64,000 nucleotides of DNA from Paracoccus lichenicola (GTDB lineage: Bacteria > Pseudomonadota > Alphaproteobacteria > Rhodobacterales > Rhodobacteraceae). Both the position numbers and the translations under genes were made by a program. The notes beneath the pieces were generated by a model that saw only the letters and a program-made list of their open reading frames with translations, did no database searches and was not told the origin of the DNA. Numbering within the stretch: position 1 is the first letter of the stretch; every line of letters begins with the position of its first letter. Positions 8,374 to 17,897 of this stretch are shown here, in pieces. The stretch lies in assembly GCF_009708075.1 (NCBI RefSeq), contig NZ_WMBT01000003.1, positions 248,001 to 312,000 of the forward strand. Direction: 5' to 3'.

Positions 8374-9584
8374 CCGGAGGCTTCGACTCCGCCCATCCCG
8401 GTTTCGGCGCGAATCCCTGGCCTGCCTATGCCCGGTTGCGGGCCATGTCGGGCCTGCCGCCCTGGCAGGGCTTTCATCTGGCATCCCGCTTTGACGACGT
8501 GCGGGCGATTGCCTCGGACCGCCGGATGGTGCGGGGGACGGCGATTTTCGGCCCTGACATGCGCCGCCGGATGCAGGTGGCCGAGAATTTCCATGACATG
8601 CCGTTCCACGAACGCTTCGTGCAGACCTCGATGCTGGAACGGGACGGGCCGGACCACGACCGGCTGCGGCGCGCGGTGTTTCCGTTCTTCACCAAATCCC
8701 GGCTGGAAAGCCTGCGCCTCTTCGTCACCGGTTGGGTCGAGGCCGCGCTGGACCGGCTGGTCCCGCAGGGCCGCTTCGATTTCATCGCCGATCTGGCGGC
8801 GCATCTGCCGGGGCAGGTGATCGGCCACCTGATCGGCACCGACCCCGCGCTTGCCCCCCGGATCACCCAATGGTCCGAGGATACGGTCAGCTATTTCGAC
8901 GTGAGCCGCCGCACGCCCGCCCGCAAGGCGCAGGCCGAGGATGCGGTGCGCCTGTTCCACGACGCGCTGCAAGCCCTCCATGCCGCGCGCAAGGCTCGTC
9001 CCCGCGACGACCTGATGTCGGCGATGATCGGGGCCGAGGGGGCTGGCCTGCTGAGCCATGACGAGCTGATCGCCACGATCATGCAGATCCTGCACGCGGG
9101 GCACGGATCGACCATCGACGCGATGGGCAGCGGGCTGCATGCGTTGCTGACGCACCCGGATCAGATGGCCCGGCTGCGCGCCGATCCCGGCCTGATGCCC
9201 ACGGCGGTGCAGGAGATGTTCCGCTTTGCCCCGCCGCTGGTCTTCTTCCACCGCCATGCCAGCGAAGACCTGACAATCGCCGGGCAAGACTGGCCCAAGG
9301 GGACCAGGTTCGGCCTGCTCTACGCCAGCGCCAACCGCGACCCCGAGGCCTTCCCCGAACCCGACCGCTTCGATGTCGCGCGCAGGCCCAACCTGCACCT
9401 GGCTTTCGGCGCGGGGCCGCATGTCTGCCTGGGCAACACCCTCGCCCGGCTGAACATGGAGGTGCTGTTCTCGCGCCTTCTGGCCCGCACGCGCCGCATC
9501 GAAGCCGCCGGTCCCGTGGCCTGGAAGACCGGCCTTCAGGCGCATGGTCCCCTGTCCCTGCCCATCACTGTCGCGACACATTAG
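8370..9584 (+). CDS. Cytochrome P450
   Basis: A 404-residue soluble-type P450. The heme-binding loop is FGAGPHVCLGN with axial Cys353, and the ExxR motif is visible as EMFR. The I-helix, usually AG-x-(D/E)-T, reads AGHGST (residues 243-248). The proton-delivery acid is replaced by Gly246 and the following Thr by Ser247, which is atypical for a monooxygenase. No ferredoxin or reductase gene is adjacent. It begins inside the stop of the DUF3035 gene (ATGA), so it is translationally coupled into the purH-lspA-M16 block. Substrate unknown. Confidence 0.9.
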   Translation: MTGGFDSAHPGFGANPWPAYARLRAMSGLPPWQGFHLASRFDDVRAIASDRRMVRGTAIFGPDMRRRMQVAENFHDMPFHERFVQTSMLERDGPDHDRLRRAVFPFFTKSRLESLRLFVTGWVEAALDRLVPQGRFDFIADLAAHLPGQVIGHLIGTDPALAPRITQWSEDTVSYFDVSRRTPARKAQAEDAVRLFHDALQALHAARKARPRDDLMSAMIGAEGAGLLSHDELIATIMQILHAGHGSTIDAMGSGLHALLTHPDQMARLRADPGLMPTAVQEMFRFAPPLVFFHRHASEDLTIAGQDWPKGTRFGLLYASANRDPEAFPEPDRFDVARRPNLHLAFGAGPHVCLGNTLARLNMEVLFSRLLARTRRIEAAGPVAWKTGLQAHGPLSLPITVATH

Positions 9585-9653
9585 CGTGTGACCCGTTGCG
9601 CCCGCCGCGCGCTTTGGCCAGATTTCCGCCAAGCCCAAGGAGGTTTCGTCCCC

Positions 9654-11048
9654 ATGCACCGCCCGACCCTGCCTGCCCTGCTGGCCCTGACCCTGGGCGC
9701 CGCGCCCGCCTTGGCCGAGATGCCCGAGGGGATCACCCACTTCACCCTGCCCAACGGCCTGGAAACCGTGGTGATCGAGGATCACCGCGCCCCGGTCGTC
9801 GTCCAGATGGTCTGGTACAAGATCGGCTCGGCCGACGAACGGCCCGGCAAGTCGGGGATCGCGCATTACCTGGAACATCTGATGTTCAAGGGCACCGACA
9901 CGCTGGAACCGGGCGAGCTGTCCAAGACCGTGACCGCCAATGGCGGCATGGACAACGCCTTCACCAGTTACGACTACACCGCCTATTTCCAGCGCATCGC
10001 GGCCGACCGCCTGCCCCTGGTCATGGAGATGGAGGCCGACCGCATGGCCAACCTCCGCATCGGTGAGGATGACTGGCAGGCCGAACGCCAGGTTGTGCTG
10101 GAGGAACGGGCGCAGCGCGTGGACAGCGACCCTGCGTCGCTCTTCGCCGAGGAACGCAACGCCACGCTGTTCTACAACCACCCCTATGGCCGCCCCGTGA
10201 TCGGCTGGCGCGCCGAGATGGAGGGGCTGACCCGCGACGACGCGCTGGCCTGGTATGACGACCATTATTCCCCGAACGAGGCGATCCTGATCCTGGCGGG
10301 CGACGTGACCCCCGAACGCGCGCGCGAACTGGCCGAGCAATACTATGGTCCCATCCCCGCCAAGGGCGAGGCCGAAGCCCGCATCCGCCCGCAGGAACCC
10401 GTCCAGCGGTCGCCCAGGCGGATGGAGATGTCCGATCCCCGCGTCCCCCAGCCGGTGATGACGCGCAGCTATGTCGCGCCCGAACGCAACCCCGGCGACC
10501 AGACGGACGCCGCCGCCCTGACGGTGCTGGCGGAACTGCTGGGCGGGTCCATGCAGACCTCGGTCCTGGGGCGCGAACTGGCGCTGACGGGCAAGGCCTT
10601 GTGGGTGAACGCGGGCTATGACGGCTTTTCCGTCGATCCGACGAGCTTCGGGATTTCCCTCGTCCCCGCCGACGGCATGACGCCCGCCGAGGCCGAGGCC
10701 GAACTGGACCGCGTCCTGGCGCGGTTCCTGGAAACCGGGCCGGACCCCGCCGATCTGGACCGCGTGAAGACGCAGATCGAGGCCGCGCGGGTCTATACGC
10801 TCGATTCCGCGCATGGCCGGGCTTACGATTACGGGCAGGGGCTGGCGACCGGGCTGTCGGTTCAGGACGTGACCGACTGGCCCGACATCCTGGCTGCCGT
10901 CACGGCAGCCGACGTGATGGACGCCGCCCGGCAGGTGCTGGGCAGCGAGGCCACCGTCACCGGCTGGCTGCTGCCCGCCCCCGCGGAGGCCGCGCCTGCC
11001 ACGGCCCCTGCCCCGACCAACACCCCCAAGCCCGAGGTGCAAGGATGA
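9654..11048 (+). CDS. M16 family zinc metalloprotease (catalytic partner)
   Basis: A 464-residue secreted pitrilysin-family peptidase. Signal peptide residues 1-21 end in ALA, and the inverted zinc motif HxxEH is H71-Y-L-E74-H75 in GIAHYLEHLMFKGTD. The second half holds the inactive-type M16 C domain. Start ATG 9654 is preceded by AAGGAGG at 9634-9640. Its stop overlaps the next M16 gene, which lacks the zinc motif. Such pairs are known to form heterodimers with one catalytic and one structural subunit, so a periplasmic heterodimer is inferred. Confidence 0.92.
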   Translation: MHRPTLPALLALTLGAAPALAEMPEGITHFTLPNGLETVVIEDHRAPVVVQMVWYKIGSADERPGKSGIAHYLEHLMFKGTDTLEPGELSKTVTANGGMDNAFTSYDYTAYFQRIAADRLPLVMEMEADRMANLRIGEDDWQAERQVVLEERAQRVDSDPASLFAEERNATLFYNHPYGRPVIGWRAEMEGLTRDDALAWYDDHYSPNEAILILAGDVTPERARELAEQYYGPIPAKGEAEARIRPQEPVQRSPRRMEMSDPRVPQPVMTRSYVAPERNPGDQTDAAALTVLAELLGGSMQTSVLGRELALTGKALWVNAGYDGFSVDPTSFGISLVPADGMTPAEAEAELDRVLARFLETGPDPADLDRVKTQIEAARVYTLDSAHGRAYDYGQGLATGLSVQDVTDWPDILAAVTAADVMDAARQVLGSEATVTGWLLPAPAEAAPATAPAPTNTPKPEVQG

Positions 11049-12364
11049 TCCGCGCAGCCATCACCCTGTTCTTCGCCGTCCTGGCGGTTCCGGCCCATGC
11101 CATCGACATCCGGGAAGTCACCTCGCCCGGCGGGATCAAGGCCTGGCTGGTCCCCGACGACACCATCCCCTTTGTCGCGTTGGAATTCGCCTTCAAGGGC
11201 GGCGCCAGCCTGGACCAGCCCGACAAGCGCGGCGCCATCAACCTGATGACCGGCACGCTGGAGGAAGGCGCGGGCACGCGTGACTCGGTGGCCTTTGCCC
11301 AGGCGGTCGAGGATCTGGGCGCGCAGTTTTCCTTTGACGTGGGCGACGATTCGCTGTCGGTCGGAATGCGCGCCTTGTCCGAAAACCGGGATGAAGCCGC
11401 GGCCCTGCTGGCCGAGGCGCTGACGCAGCCCCGCTTCGACGATGCCGCCGTGGAACGCGTGCGCGCGCAGATCCAATCCATCATCCGGTCCGAGGCGACG
11501 GACCCGCAAGCCATCGCCGCCACCGAGATGTCGCGCCAGGCCTGGGGGGATCACCCTTATGCGACCTCGATCAACGGCACGCTGGAGTCGGTGGCGTCGC
11601 TTACCCGGCAGGATCTGGTCGCGGCGAAGAACCGCGTGCTGGCCCGCGACCGGGTGGTGGTGGGGGCTGCGGGCGACATCTCGCCCGAGGAACTGGGCCT
11701 GCTGCTGGATCAGGTGCTGGGCGGGTTGCCCGAACAGGGCACCGCGCCGCTGCCGGAACCGGCGCGGTTGCAACTGACCGGCGGCGTCACGGTGATCGAC
11801 TGGGACAGCCCGCAGACCGTCGTCAGCTTCGCCGGACCGGGGCTGCCCATCGACGATCCCGATTACTTCGCGGCCTATGTCGCCAACCACATTCTGGGCG
11901 GCGGCGGCTTCAGTTCCCGCTTGATGGAGGAGATCCGCGAAAAGCGCGGGCTGACCTATGGCGTGGGCACCACGCTGGCGACAGGCGTCTATGGCCAGAC
12001 CTGGCAGGGCGGCATGGCGGGGTCGAACGCCACCACCGGCCAGGCCGTCGATCTGATTCGCCAGGAATGGGACCGCATGGCCCAGGGCGTGACGGACAGG
12101 GAATTGACCGACGCCAAGACCTATCTGACGGGCGAATACCCCCTGCGCTTCGACGGCAACGGCAAGATCGCGGGCATCCTGGCCGGGATGCAGCTGATCG
12201 GCTTTCCCATCGACTATGTGAACACCCGCAACGCCAAGGTCGAGGCGGTCACGGCCGAGGACGTGAAGCGCGTGGCCGGCCGGCTGCTGGACGCGGACAG
12301 CCTGCGCTTCGTGCTGGTGGGTCGGCCCGAGGGGATCGCCGCAACGGAGGACGTGGTGAATTGA
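11045..12364 (+). CDS. M16 family protein without zinc motif (structural partner)
   Basis: A 439-residue M16-fold protein with signal peptide [19 protein letters not shown]. The position of the HxxEH motif reads [10 protein letters not shown], so zinc ligands are absent and the protein should be catalytically inactive. A conserved substrate-binding segment, [13 protein letters not shown], is intact. The ATGA overlap with the upstream catalytic gene supports production of both subunits in equal amount. A GC hairpin at 12378-12398 follows. Confidence 0.9.
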   Translation: MIRAAITLFFAVLAVPAHAIDIREVTSPGGIKAWLVPDDTIPFVALEFAFKGGASLDQPDKRGAINLMTGTLEEGAGTRDSVAFAQAVEDLGAQFSFDVGDDSLSVGMRALSENRDEAAALLAEALTQPRFDDAAVERVRAQIQSIIRSEATDPQAIAATEMSRQAWGDHPYATSINGTLESVASLTRQDLVAAKNRVLARDRVVVGAAGDISPEELGLLLDQVLGGLPEQGTAPLPEPARLQLTGGVTVIDWDSPQTVVSFAGPGLPIDDPDYFAAYVANHILGGGGFSSRLMEEIREKRGLTYGVGTTLATGVYGQTWQGGMAGSNATTGQAVDLIRQEWDRMAQGVTDRELTDAKTYLTGEYPLRFDGNGKIAGILAGMQLIGFPIDYVNTRNAKVEAVTAEDVKRVAGRLLDADSLRFVLVGRPEGIAATEDVVN

Positions 12365-12377
12365 TCCGACGCTTGTA

Positions 12378-12416
12378 GCGGGGGCTTCGCGCCCCCGCAC
12401 CCCCGCGGGATATTTG
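12378..12416 (+). repeat. 3'-end element after the M16 pair: GC hairpin plus ATATTTG core
   Basis: Fourteen bp past the stop, GCGGGGGC (12378-12385) and GCCCCCGC (12391-12398) form a strong stem with a TTCGC loop. GGGATATTTG follows at 12407-12416. No U-tract is present. The layout matches the elements after the amidase gene (2491-2540) and rsmB (5414-5536). It probably marks the end of the purH-M16 transcript before mutL. Confidence 0.55.
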
Positions 12417-12491
12417 GACCAAGGCAAAGAGCCGAGAGTCCGGGAAGGGAATCGCTGGTTCCATCACCCCGCCCCTGCTAGATTTGGGTCC

Positions 12492-14285
12492 ATGAACACC
12501 CACGCCCCCCATATCCGGCCCGTCATCCGGCAGTTGGACGAGGCCACCGCCAACCGCATCGCGGCGGGCGAGGTGGTGGAGCGGCCTGCCTCGGCGGTCA
12601 AGGAACTGGTGGAAAACGCGCTGGACGCCGGGGCCACCCGCATCGACATCGCCATCGAGGACGGCGGCAGGCGGCTGATCCGGGTTTGCGACGACGGCTG
12701 CGGCATGGCGCCGGACGACCTGCCCCTGGCCTTGTCGCGCCACGCCACCAGCAAGATCGACGGCTCGGACCTGCTGGCGATCCGGTCCTTCGGCTTCCGG
12801 GGCGAGGCGCTGCCCTCGCTGGGCGCGGTGGGGCGGCTGACCATCACCTCGCGGGCGCGCGGCGGCGACGGCGCGGCGATCGCGGTCGAAGGGGGCAGGG
12901 TCACGCCCGCGCGCCCCGCCGCCGCCAATCCCGGCACGATCGTGGAACTCCGCGACCTGTTCTTCGCCACCCCCGCCCGGCTCAAGTTCCTGCGCGGCGA
13001 CCGGGCCGAGACGATGGCGGTCGCCGAATGCGTCCGCCGCCTGGCCATGGCGGAACCCTTTGTCGGCTTCACGCTGACCGCGGACGGCAAGGACATCTTC
13101 CGCGCGGATGCCGAACAGGGGGAATTATTCGACGCGCTGCAGATCCGCCTGTCGCGCGTCATGGGCCGCGACTTCATCGACAACGCGATCCCCGTGGATG
13201 CCGAACGCGACGGGCTGCGGCTTTCCGGCTTTGCCGCGCTGCCGACCTATTCGCGCGGCGCGGCGGTGGCGCAGCATGTCTACGTGAACGGCAGGCCCGT
13301 GCGCGACAAGCTGCTGACCGGCGCGCTGCGGGCGGGATACATGGACGTGCTGGCATCCGGGCGGCATCCGGCGGCGGTGCTGTATCTGGCCTGCGACCCG
13401 CAGCTTGTGGACGTGAACGTCCACCCCGCCAAGGCCGAGGTGCGCTTCCGCGACCCCCACGGCGCGCGCGGGTTGCTGGTCAGCGCCTTGCGGCACGGGC
13501 TGGCGGGTGCCGGGCATCGTGCGTCAACGACCGTGGGCGATGCAACGCTGGCGGCGTTTACTGCCGAACCGGCGCCGCACGCCTGGCAGAGGGACCATCG
13601 CCCCTCGGCCCCAGCGATCCGTGCGGGGCTGGATTTGCAAGCCCCCGCCATGGGCTTTGCCGAAGCGCCCTCGGCCCGCGCCGAGGATCCGGTTGCAGTG
13701 TCCCCCGACGCCCCCCTGGGCGCGGCCCGGGCGCAGATCCACGAGAACTACATCATCGCGCAGACCGAAGACGGGCTGGTGATCGTCGATGCCCACGCCG
13801 CCCACGAGCGGCTGGTCTATGAACGGCTGAAGGCGCAGGCGGCGGCCACCGGTATCGCCCGCCAAGCCTTGCTGATCCCCGAGATCGTGGACCTGCCCGA
13901 CGCCGACGCCGCGCGCATCCTGGCCGTCGCGGAGGATCTGGCCGATCTGGGCCTGGTGATCGAACCCTTCGGCGGCGGCGCGGTCGCGGTGCGCGAAACC
14001 CCCGCCATGCTGCCCCGGCTGGACGTGCCCGCCCTGATCCGCGACATCCTGGACGATCTGGCGGACCAGGGCGCGTCCGACCGGCTGCGGGGTCGGCTGG
14101 ATGCGGTGCTGTCGTCCATGGCCTGCCACGGGTCGGTCCGGTCCGGGCGGCGCATGGGGGCCGAGGAAATGAACGCCCTGCTGCGCGAGATGGAGCGCAC
14201 CCCCAAGTCCGGCCAGTGCAACCACGGCCGCCCGACCTGGGTCAAGCTGCGCCTGTCCGACATCGAGCGGCTGTTCGGGCGTTAA
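12492..14285 (+). CDS. mutL: DNA mismatch repair protein MutL
   Basis: A 597-residue MutL. The N-terminal GHKL ATPase shows [28 protein letters not shown], the DDGCGM motif and RGEALPS. The C-terminal half carries the metal-dependent nicking motif as [12 protein letters not shown] (canonical DQHA(X)2E(X)4E with Gln replaced by Ala) and CNHGRPT near the end. That is the endonuclease-competent type found in bacteria lacking MutH. Start ATG 12492 gives [17 protein letters not shown], the usual N-terminus. It matches MutL family length. Confidence 0.96.
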   Translation: MNTHAPHIRPVIRQLDEATANRIAAGEVVERPASAVKELVENALDAGATRIDIAIEDGGRRLIRVCDDGCGMAPDDLPLALSRHATSKIDGSDLLAIRSFGFRGEALPSLGAVGRLTITSRARGGDGAAIAVEGGRVTPARPAAANPGTIVELRDLFFATPARLKFLRGDRAETMAVAECVRRLAMAEPFVGFTLTADGKDIFRADAEQGELFDALQIRLSRVMGRDFIDNAIPVDAERDGLRLSGFAALPTYSRGAAVAQHVYVNGRPVRDKLLTGALRAGYMDVLASGRHPAAVLYLACDPQLVDVNVHPAKAEVRFRDPHGARGLLVSALRHGLAGAGHRASTTVGDATLAAFTAEPAPHAWQRDHRPSAPAIRAGLDLQAPAMGFAEAPSARAEDPVAVSPDAPLGAARAQIHENYIIAQTEDGLVIVDAHAAHERLVYERLKAQAAATGIARQALLIPEIVDLPDADAARILAVAEDLADLGLVIEPFGGGAVAVRETPAMLPRLDVPALIRDILDDLADQGASDRLRGRLDAVLSSMACHGSVRSGRRMGAEEMNALLREMERTPKSGQCNHGRPTWVKLRLSDIERLFGR

Positions 14286-14287
14286 GG

Positions 14288-14575
14288 ATGCCCGCAATCA
14301 TCCCGCCGCAAGACGAACGGAAAACCTCCATAATGTTGCCCGCCGGGATCCGGATGTCTGCCGCAACAGGCAGGCCTGGATCCTACGATGCGGTTCAGCA
14401 AGGCGCGGCAGGCGATCATGATGGCAATGCTTGGTTCGACCTGCGCTGCCGGATGGAGGATGCAGGCTATATACAGACATCTTCTGCCTATTGGCGCGAC
14501 GGAGCATGGCACTGCCGATTCAAGCCCGCGCCCTACCGCACAAGCGTGTTGCGAAAGTTGAGGCCAGCCTTTTGA
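14288..14575 (+). CDS. Possible small ORF after mutL, unrecognised
   Basis: An open frame of 95 codons that begins 2 bp after the mutL stop. The sequence includes WFDLRCRMEDAGYIQ and AYWRDGAWHCRF but matches no family known to me. The reading frame continues past its TGA (14573-14575) without another stop to 15031, where it encodes the membrane protein listed next. The pair may therefore be one gene interrupted by a nonsense codon. GC content here is visibly lower than in the neighbours, suggesting accessory DNA. Confidence 0.25.
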   Translation: MPAIIPPQDERKTSIMLPAGIRMSAATGRPGSYDAVQQGAAGDHDGNAWFDLRCRMEDAGYIQTSSAYWRDGAWHCRFKPAPYRTSVLRKLRPAF

Positions 14576-14668
14576 TGGTTCCGCAATTGGACGACACCAC
14601 CCAAGGGTTCGCCACGCGAGAATGCGCCTCGGTTTGATGCAGAGTTTTTCGGCAACTGGATCCGCCGA

Positions 14669-15031
14669 TTGACGGCACTTGGGGTCTTTTCCACGATTTT
14701 CGCTGGTCTGGTGCAAGCCAGGGTCAAGCTGGAGGAACTGAAGGCAATCGACCCGGCAGCTTGGAGTGCCGAACAAGGCGCCCAGCGATTGCTGAGCGTG
14801 ATCGCGATTGCCGAAGGGGTGGTTACATGCCTTCTGTTCGCGATCGCGGTCGATCTTGCATATTATACGGCACGCCGCCTGTATCGTGTAACGGGTTGGA
14901 ATGTTGCAGGGCTGACCACATTCTTTCTGATTGTGTTTTTCTTGTGTGGGGTGGGGGTCTTCATCATTGCCGAAAGCGCGCGCCAGATCATCGCGGAACT
15001 GAATGCGCAAACCCAAGCGCCATCCGATTGA
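14669..15031 (+). CDS. Small hypothetical membrane protein
   Basis: A 120-residue protein with three hydrophobic stretches (TALGVFSTIFAGLV, LSVIAIAEGVVTCLLFAIAVD, and a C-terminal FFLIVFFLCGVGVFIIA), so probably three membrane helices. No family is recognised. The first in-frame start is TTG 14669. Open coding-like sequence (residues such as FDAEFFGNWIRRL) continues upstream to a TGA at 14573, so the true N-terminus is uncertain. The opposite strand is also open over this stretch, but its translation is cysteine-rich and looks like a shadow. Confidence 0.45.
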   Translation: MTALGVFSTIFAGLVQARVKLEELKAIDPAAWSAEQGAQRLLSVIAIAEGVVTCLLFAIAVDLAYYTARRLYRVTGWNVAGLTTFFLIVFFLCGVGVFIIAESARQIIAELNAQTQAPSD

Positions 15032-15079
15032 CCCCCGCCCGCAACGGCGCGACAGTCGGCCCAGTCAAGGAGCCGTGCC

Positions 15080-15451
15080 ATGCTGCAGATCAGTCCCGAA
15101 AAGATCGCCCATATCATCATCCGCGCGCGCGAATACGACAGCGGCGTCAACCCTTGGGCGCATTCCGGCGGCAGGCGGCAGCATGGCGTGCGGTCCGAGT
15201 TGCACGATTTCATCGCCAACCTGAACGAGGATGAACAGGCCAGCCTGGTCGCCGTCATGTGGATCGGCCGCGACAGCTTCGATCCCGAGGAACTGGAGGA
15301 AGCCATCGAGACCGCGCGGGCAGAACGCACCACCCCGACCGAGGACTACCTGATGGGAGAGCCGCGCCTGGCCGACCTGCTGGAGGCGGGGCTGGACGCG
15401 CTCGGCATCTCGCCCGAGGATGCCGAGGATGATCTGTCGCGGCCGGTCTAG
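15080..15451 (+). CDS. DUF3775 domain protein
   Basis: A 123-residue acidic protein starting MLQISPEKIAHIIIRAREYD, with the DUF3775 core (ELHDFIANLNEDEQASLVA, then WIGR) and a helical Glu/Asp-rich C-terminus. Function unknown. AAGGAG lies about 10 bp upstream of ATG 15080. Its stop shares a CTAG palindrome with the stop of the convergent sugar dehydrogenase gene. Confidence 0.8.
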   Translation: MLQISPEKIAHIIIRAREYDSGVNPWAHSGGRRQHGVRSELHDFIANLNEDEQASLVAVMWIGRDSFDPEELEEAIETARAERTTPTEDYLMGEPRLADLLEAGLDALGISPEDAEDDLSRPV

Positions 15452-16647
15452 GACTGGTCCCCGGCAGGCGTCACGCGGATCAGCTTGCCGTTGTCGTCGT
15501 CCGTCAGCAGCATGATCGCGCCGTCGCGGGCGACCTCGACCTCTCGGACCCGGCCGATGCCTTGCAGGTGGCGCGCCTCGCCCGTCACGCGGTCGCCGTC
15601 CATCTCCAGCCGCACCAGGGCCTGCGCCTTCAGCCCGCCGATCAGCAGGTCGCCCTGCCAGTCGGGGAACATCGCGCCGTCGTAAAAGGTCATCTGGCCC
15701 GGCGCGATCACCGGATCCCAGTAATAGACCGGCTGTTCGGTCCCTTCCAGCTGGGTGATCCCCTCGCCGATGGGCTTGCCGCTGTAGTCGATGCCATAGG
15801 TCACACGCGGCCAGCCATAGTTACGGCCCGCCTGCGGGCGGTTCAATTCGTCCCCGCCCTTGGGACCGTGCTCGATGGTCCAGAGCCGCCCCTGGCCGTC
15901 CAGCGCCGCGCCCTGGACGTTGCGGTGGCCCCAGGACCAGATCTCGGGCAGGGCCTCGGCCACGCCGGGATCGCCCAGGGGCGCGCCGGTGTCGGGGTCG
16001 ATGCGGACGATCTTGCCCAGGGTGGTGGTGACGTTCTGCGACAAGACCCGCGAATCCGGGTTCGAGCGTTCGCCGGTCGTCACGAACAGCCCGCCCTGCC
16101 CGTCATGGATCAGGACCGAGCCGTAATGCTTGGTCGATTTCCAGGCGGGCTGCTGCTGCCAGATGACCTTCGTGCCCTCCAGCGTGCCGCCATCGGCGGA
16201 CAGGGTGCCGGTGGCGACGGCGGTCGCGGTCTTGCCGCCTTCGCGCGGTTGGGAAAAGCTGATCCAGACGCGCCGGGTCTGGGCAAAATCGTCGGCGACA
16301 GTCACGTCCAGCAGCCCGCCCTGGTCGCGGGTGTCGATGTCCGGCAGCCCGCCGATCGGGTCGGACAGCGCGCCGTCCGCGCCCACCAGGCGCAGGTTGC
16401 CCGCCCGTTCCGTCACCAGCCAGGCCCCGTCCGGCAGTTCGGCCAGGCCCCAGGGGTGGTCCAGCCCCTCGGCGATCACCGTCTGGTTCAGCGCCACGTC
16501 ACCCGCCAGGACCGGGGCACGGGTCTGGTTTTCAAAGGCGGGCTGCTGGTCGGGCGCGTTCGGGGCTGCCGCGTTGAAGTCCTGGGCCAGGGCGGTTCCG
16601 GCCAGCAGGCTTACCGAAGCCGCGAGGGTCGTCAGTCGAGTGAACAT
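15448..16647 (-). CDS. Soluble PQQ-type aldose sugar dehydrogenase (YliI/Asd family)
   Basis: A 399-residue periplasmic six-bladed beta-propeller dehydrogenase of the PQQ-dependent sGDH/Asd family. Signal peptide MFTRLTTLAASVSLLAGTALA (residues 1-21). Family motifs include GLDHPWGLAELPDG, RNVQGAA, IEHGPKGGDELN and NYGWPRVTYG. Enzymes of this group oxidise aldoses to lactones with PQQ and pass electrons to the respiratory chain. Start ATG 16647 is chosen for the signal peptide; the upstream in-frame extension has none. It is convergent with DUF3775 and shares a CTAG stop overlap. Confidence 0.88.
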   Translation of the reverse strand: MFTRLTTLAASVSLLAGTALAQDFNAAAPNAPDQQPAFENQTRAPVLAGDVALNQTVIAEGLDHPWGLAELPDGAWLVTERAGNLRLVGADGALSDPIGGLPDIDTRDQGGLLDVTVADDFAQTRRVWISFSQPREGGKTATAVATGTLSADGGTLEGTKVIWQQQPAWKSTKHYGSVLIHDGQGGLFVTTGERSNPDSRVLSQNVTTTLGKIVRIDPDTGAPLGDPGVAEALPEIWSWGHRNVQGAALDGQGRLWTIEHGPKGGDELNRPQAGRNYGWPRVTYGIDYSGKPIGEGITQLEGTEQPVYYWDPVIAPGQMTFYDGAMFPDWQGDLLIGGLKAQALVRLEMDGDRVTGEARHLQGIGRVREVEVARDGAIMLLTDDDNGKLIRVTPAGDQS

Positions 16648-16717
16648 GCTGTCCTCATGAGGATGGCGGGGGTTGCCGTCCAACACGCGGCATGGAGGCA
16701 CGTTCCGCCCGGCCGCT

Positions 16718-17782
16718 TCACGTCTGTGTCAGGCCAGCCGCGTGTTCGCGAAACAGCGCCCCCGCCCGGCCCCAGGGGCCTTCGTCGATCCGGTCCAGCC
16801 CGGCCAGCACCGGCAGCAACTGCCGCGCGTAATCGTCCGAGCTTTCGCGCGGCAGCATCGAGGGCAGGTTGTCGATGGCCATCACGTCCAGGGGCGGATT
16901 GTCCGCCACGCGCAGCACCGGCTGGTCCCAGGTCGTCGTGCGGTCATAGACCTTGATCGGGGAAAAGTCGCTGGCGGGATCGCAGGCCACGTCGCCGATC
17001 ACCGTCAGGGCGCGGGCCAGGGCCGCGGCATCGGCGGGGACAAAGACCGGCGCGCCCGGCTGGGCCAGGATCGCGTTGACGAACAGGTCATGGGCCAGCA
17101 CTTCGGGGAAAGGGCCGCCATGCGCGGTCTCGGCCAGGTCCCAAAGGGTGACGGGCACGTTCATGGCGACCAGCAGGTCGGCGGCGCCGCTGCCCACGCG
17201 GCCCTTGGCGCCGATCACCAGGGCGCGGGGGCGCGGGCGGCCCGTGGCGTCCAGTTGCGCGCGGAGTTCTTCCAGCAGTTGCGCCTTGCCGGGATAGGCC
17301 CGGACCGGCCCGCAGATCCCGCCCCGCTGTTGCGCCACCCAGGCCTTGAGGCTGACCGCCGCCCCCGCATAGCCCGCCCAGTAGCCGAAGGCGGCCAGCC
17401 GGCGGCCCGCATCGTCGGTCAGGTATTCCAGGTCGTAAAGCCGCCCGCCCCCTGCCGCGAACCGGCGCAGCAGAACCTGGCCCGCAGGCTGGCCCTTGAA
17501 GGCATGGCCGAACATGACGTGGCGGTGGCGCAGGGGGGTGCCGTCCTCGGGCAGCTCCTTCAGGCCGAAGATGATGGCGTCAAGGGGCGCCGTGGGCCAG
17601 CTTCCCTCGGGGACGACCGTGGCGCCCGCGCGGGCATAGGCGTCGGTCGGCAGCACGCGGCGGGGGCTGTCCTCGACCGTGACGGTGAAGCCTTGCGCGA
17701 CCAGGGACGCCACGCCGTCGGGGGTGATGCCCACCCGGTCCTCGTTCGCGCGGCTTTCGGCCCGCACCCACAGATGTGTCAT
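16718..17782 (-). CDS. Saccharopine dehydrogenase (NAD+, L-lysine-forming) LYS1-like
   Basis: A 354-residue oxidoreductase resembling fungal LYS1. The N-terminus has WVRAESRANEDRVGITP, the catalytic region includes GLKELP and FGHAFKGQ (Lys and His positions of LYS1), the nucleotide-binding motif is VIGAKGRVGSGA, and DNLPSMLPRESS is near the C-terminus. In fungi the enzyme interconverts saccharopine with lysine and 2-oxoglutarate. Since bacteria normally use the DAP route, a catabolic role or a different amine substrate is possible. Start ATG 17782 (MTHLWVRAES) is chosen by alignment to the family. It is divergent from the MBL-fold gene. Confidence 0.82.
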   Translation of the reverse strand: MTHLWVRAESRANEDRVGITPDGVASLVAQGFTVTVEDSPRRVLPTDAYARAGATVVPEGSWPTAPLDAIIFGLKELPEDGTPLRHRHVMFGHAFKGQPAGQVLLRRFAAGGGRLYDLEYLTDDAGRRLAAFGYWAGYAGAAVSLKAWVAQQRGGICGPVRAYPGKAQLLEELRAQLDATGRPRPRALVIGAKGRVGSGAADLLVAMNVPVTLWDLAETAHGGPFPEVLAHDLFVNAILAQPGAPVFVPADAAALARALTVIGDVACDPASDFSPIKVYDRTTTWDQPVLRVADNPPLDVMAIDNLPSMLPRESSDDYARQLLPVLAGLDRIDEGPWGRAGALFREHAAGLTQT

Positions 17783-17897
17783 GGTTTTCCTCGTCTTGCT
17801 GCGGCACCGTCTTAGTCTGCGCGACGGCGCAAGGGGAACCCCGCGCGCGCGGCGCGTGTTCCCCCCGGTCCCCACCCTTGTGCCACGGAGTGTTCCG

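Noticed and set aside
8277-11042. 921-codon open frame on the minus strand
   Set aside because: It is opposite the P450 and M16 genes and consists of low-complexity Gly/His/Arg/Gln sequence.
14282-15016. Long open frame on the minus strand opposite the small membrane protein
   Set aside because: The translation is rich in Cys, His and Pro without any domain, and the plus strand over the same stretch shows coherent membrane helices, so it is a shadow.
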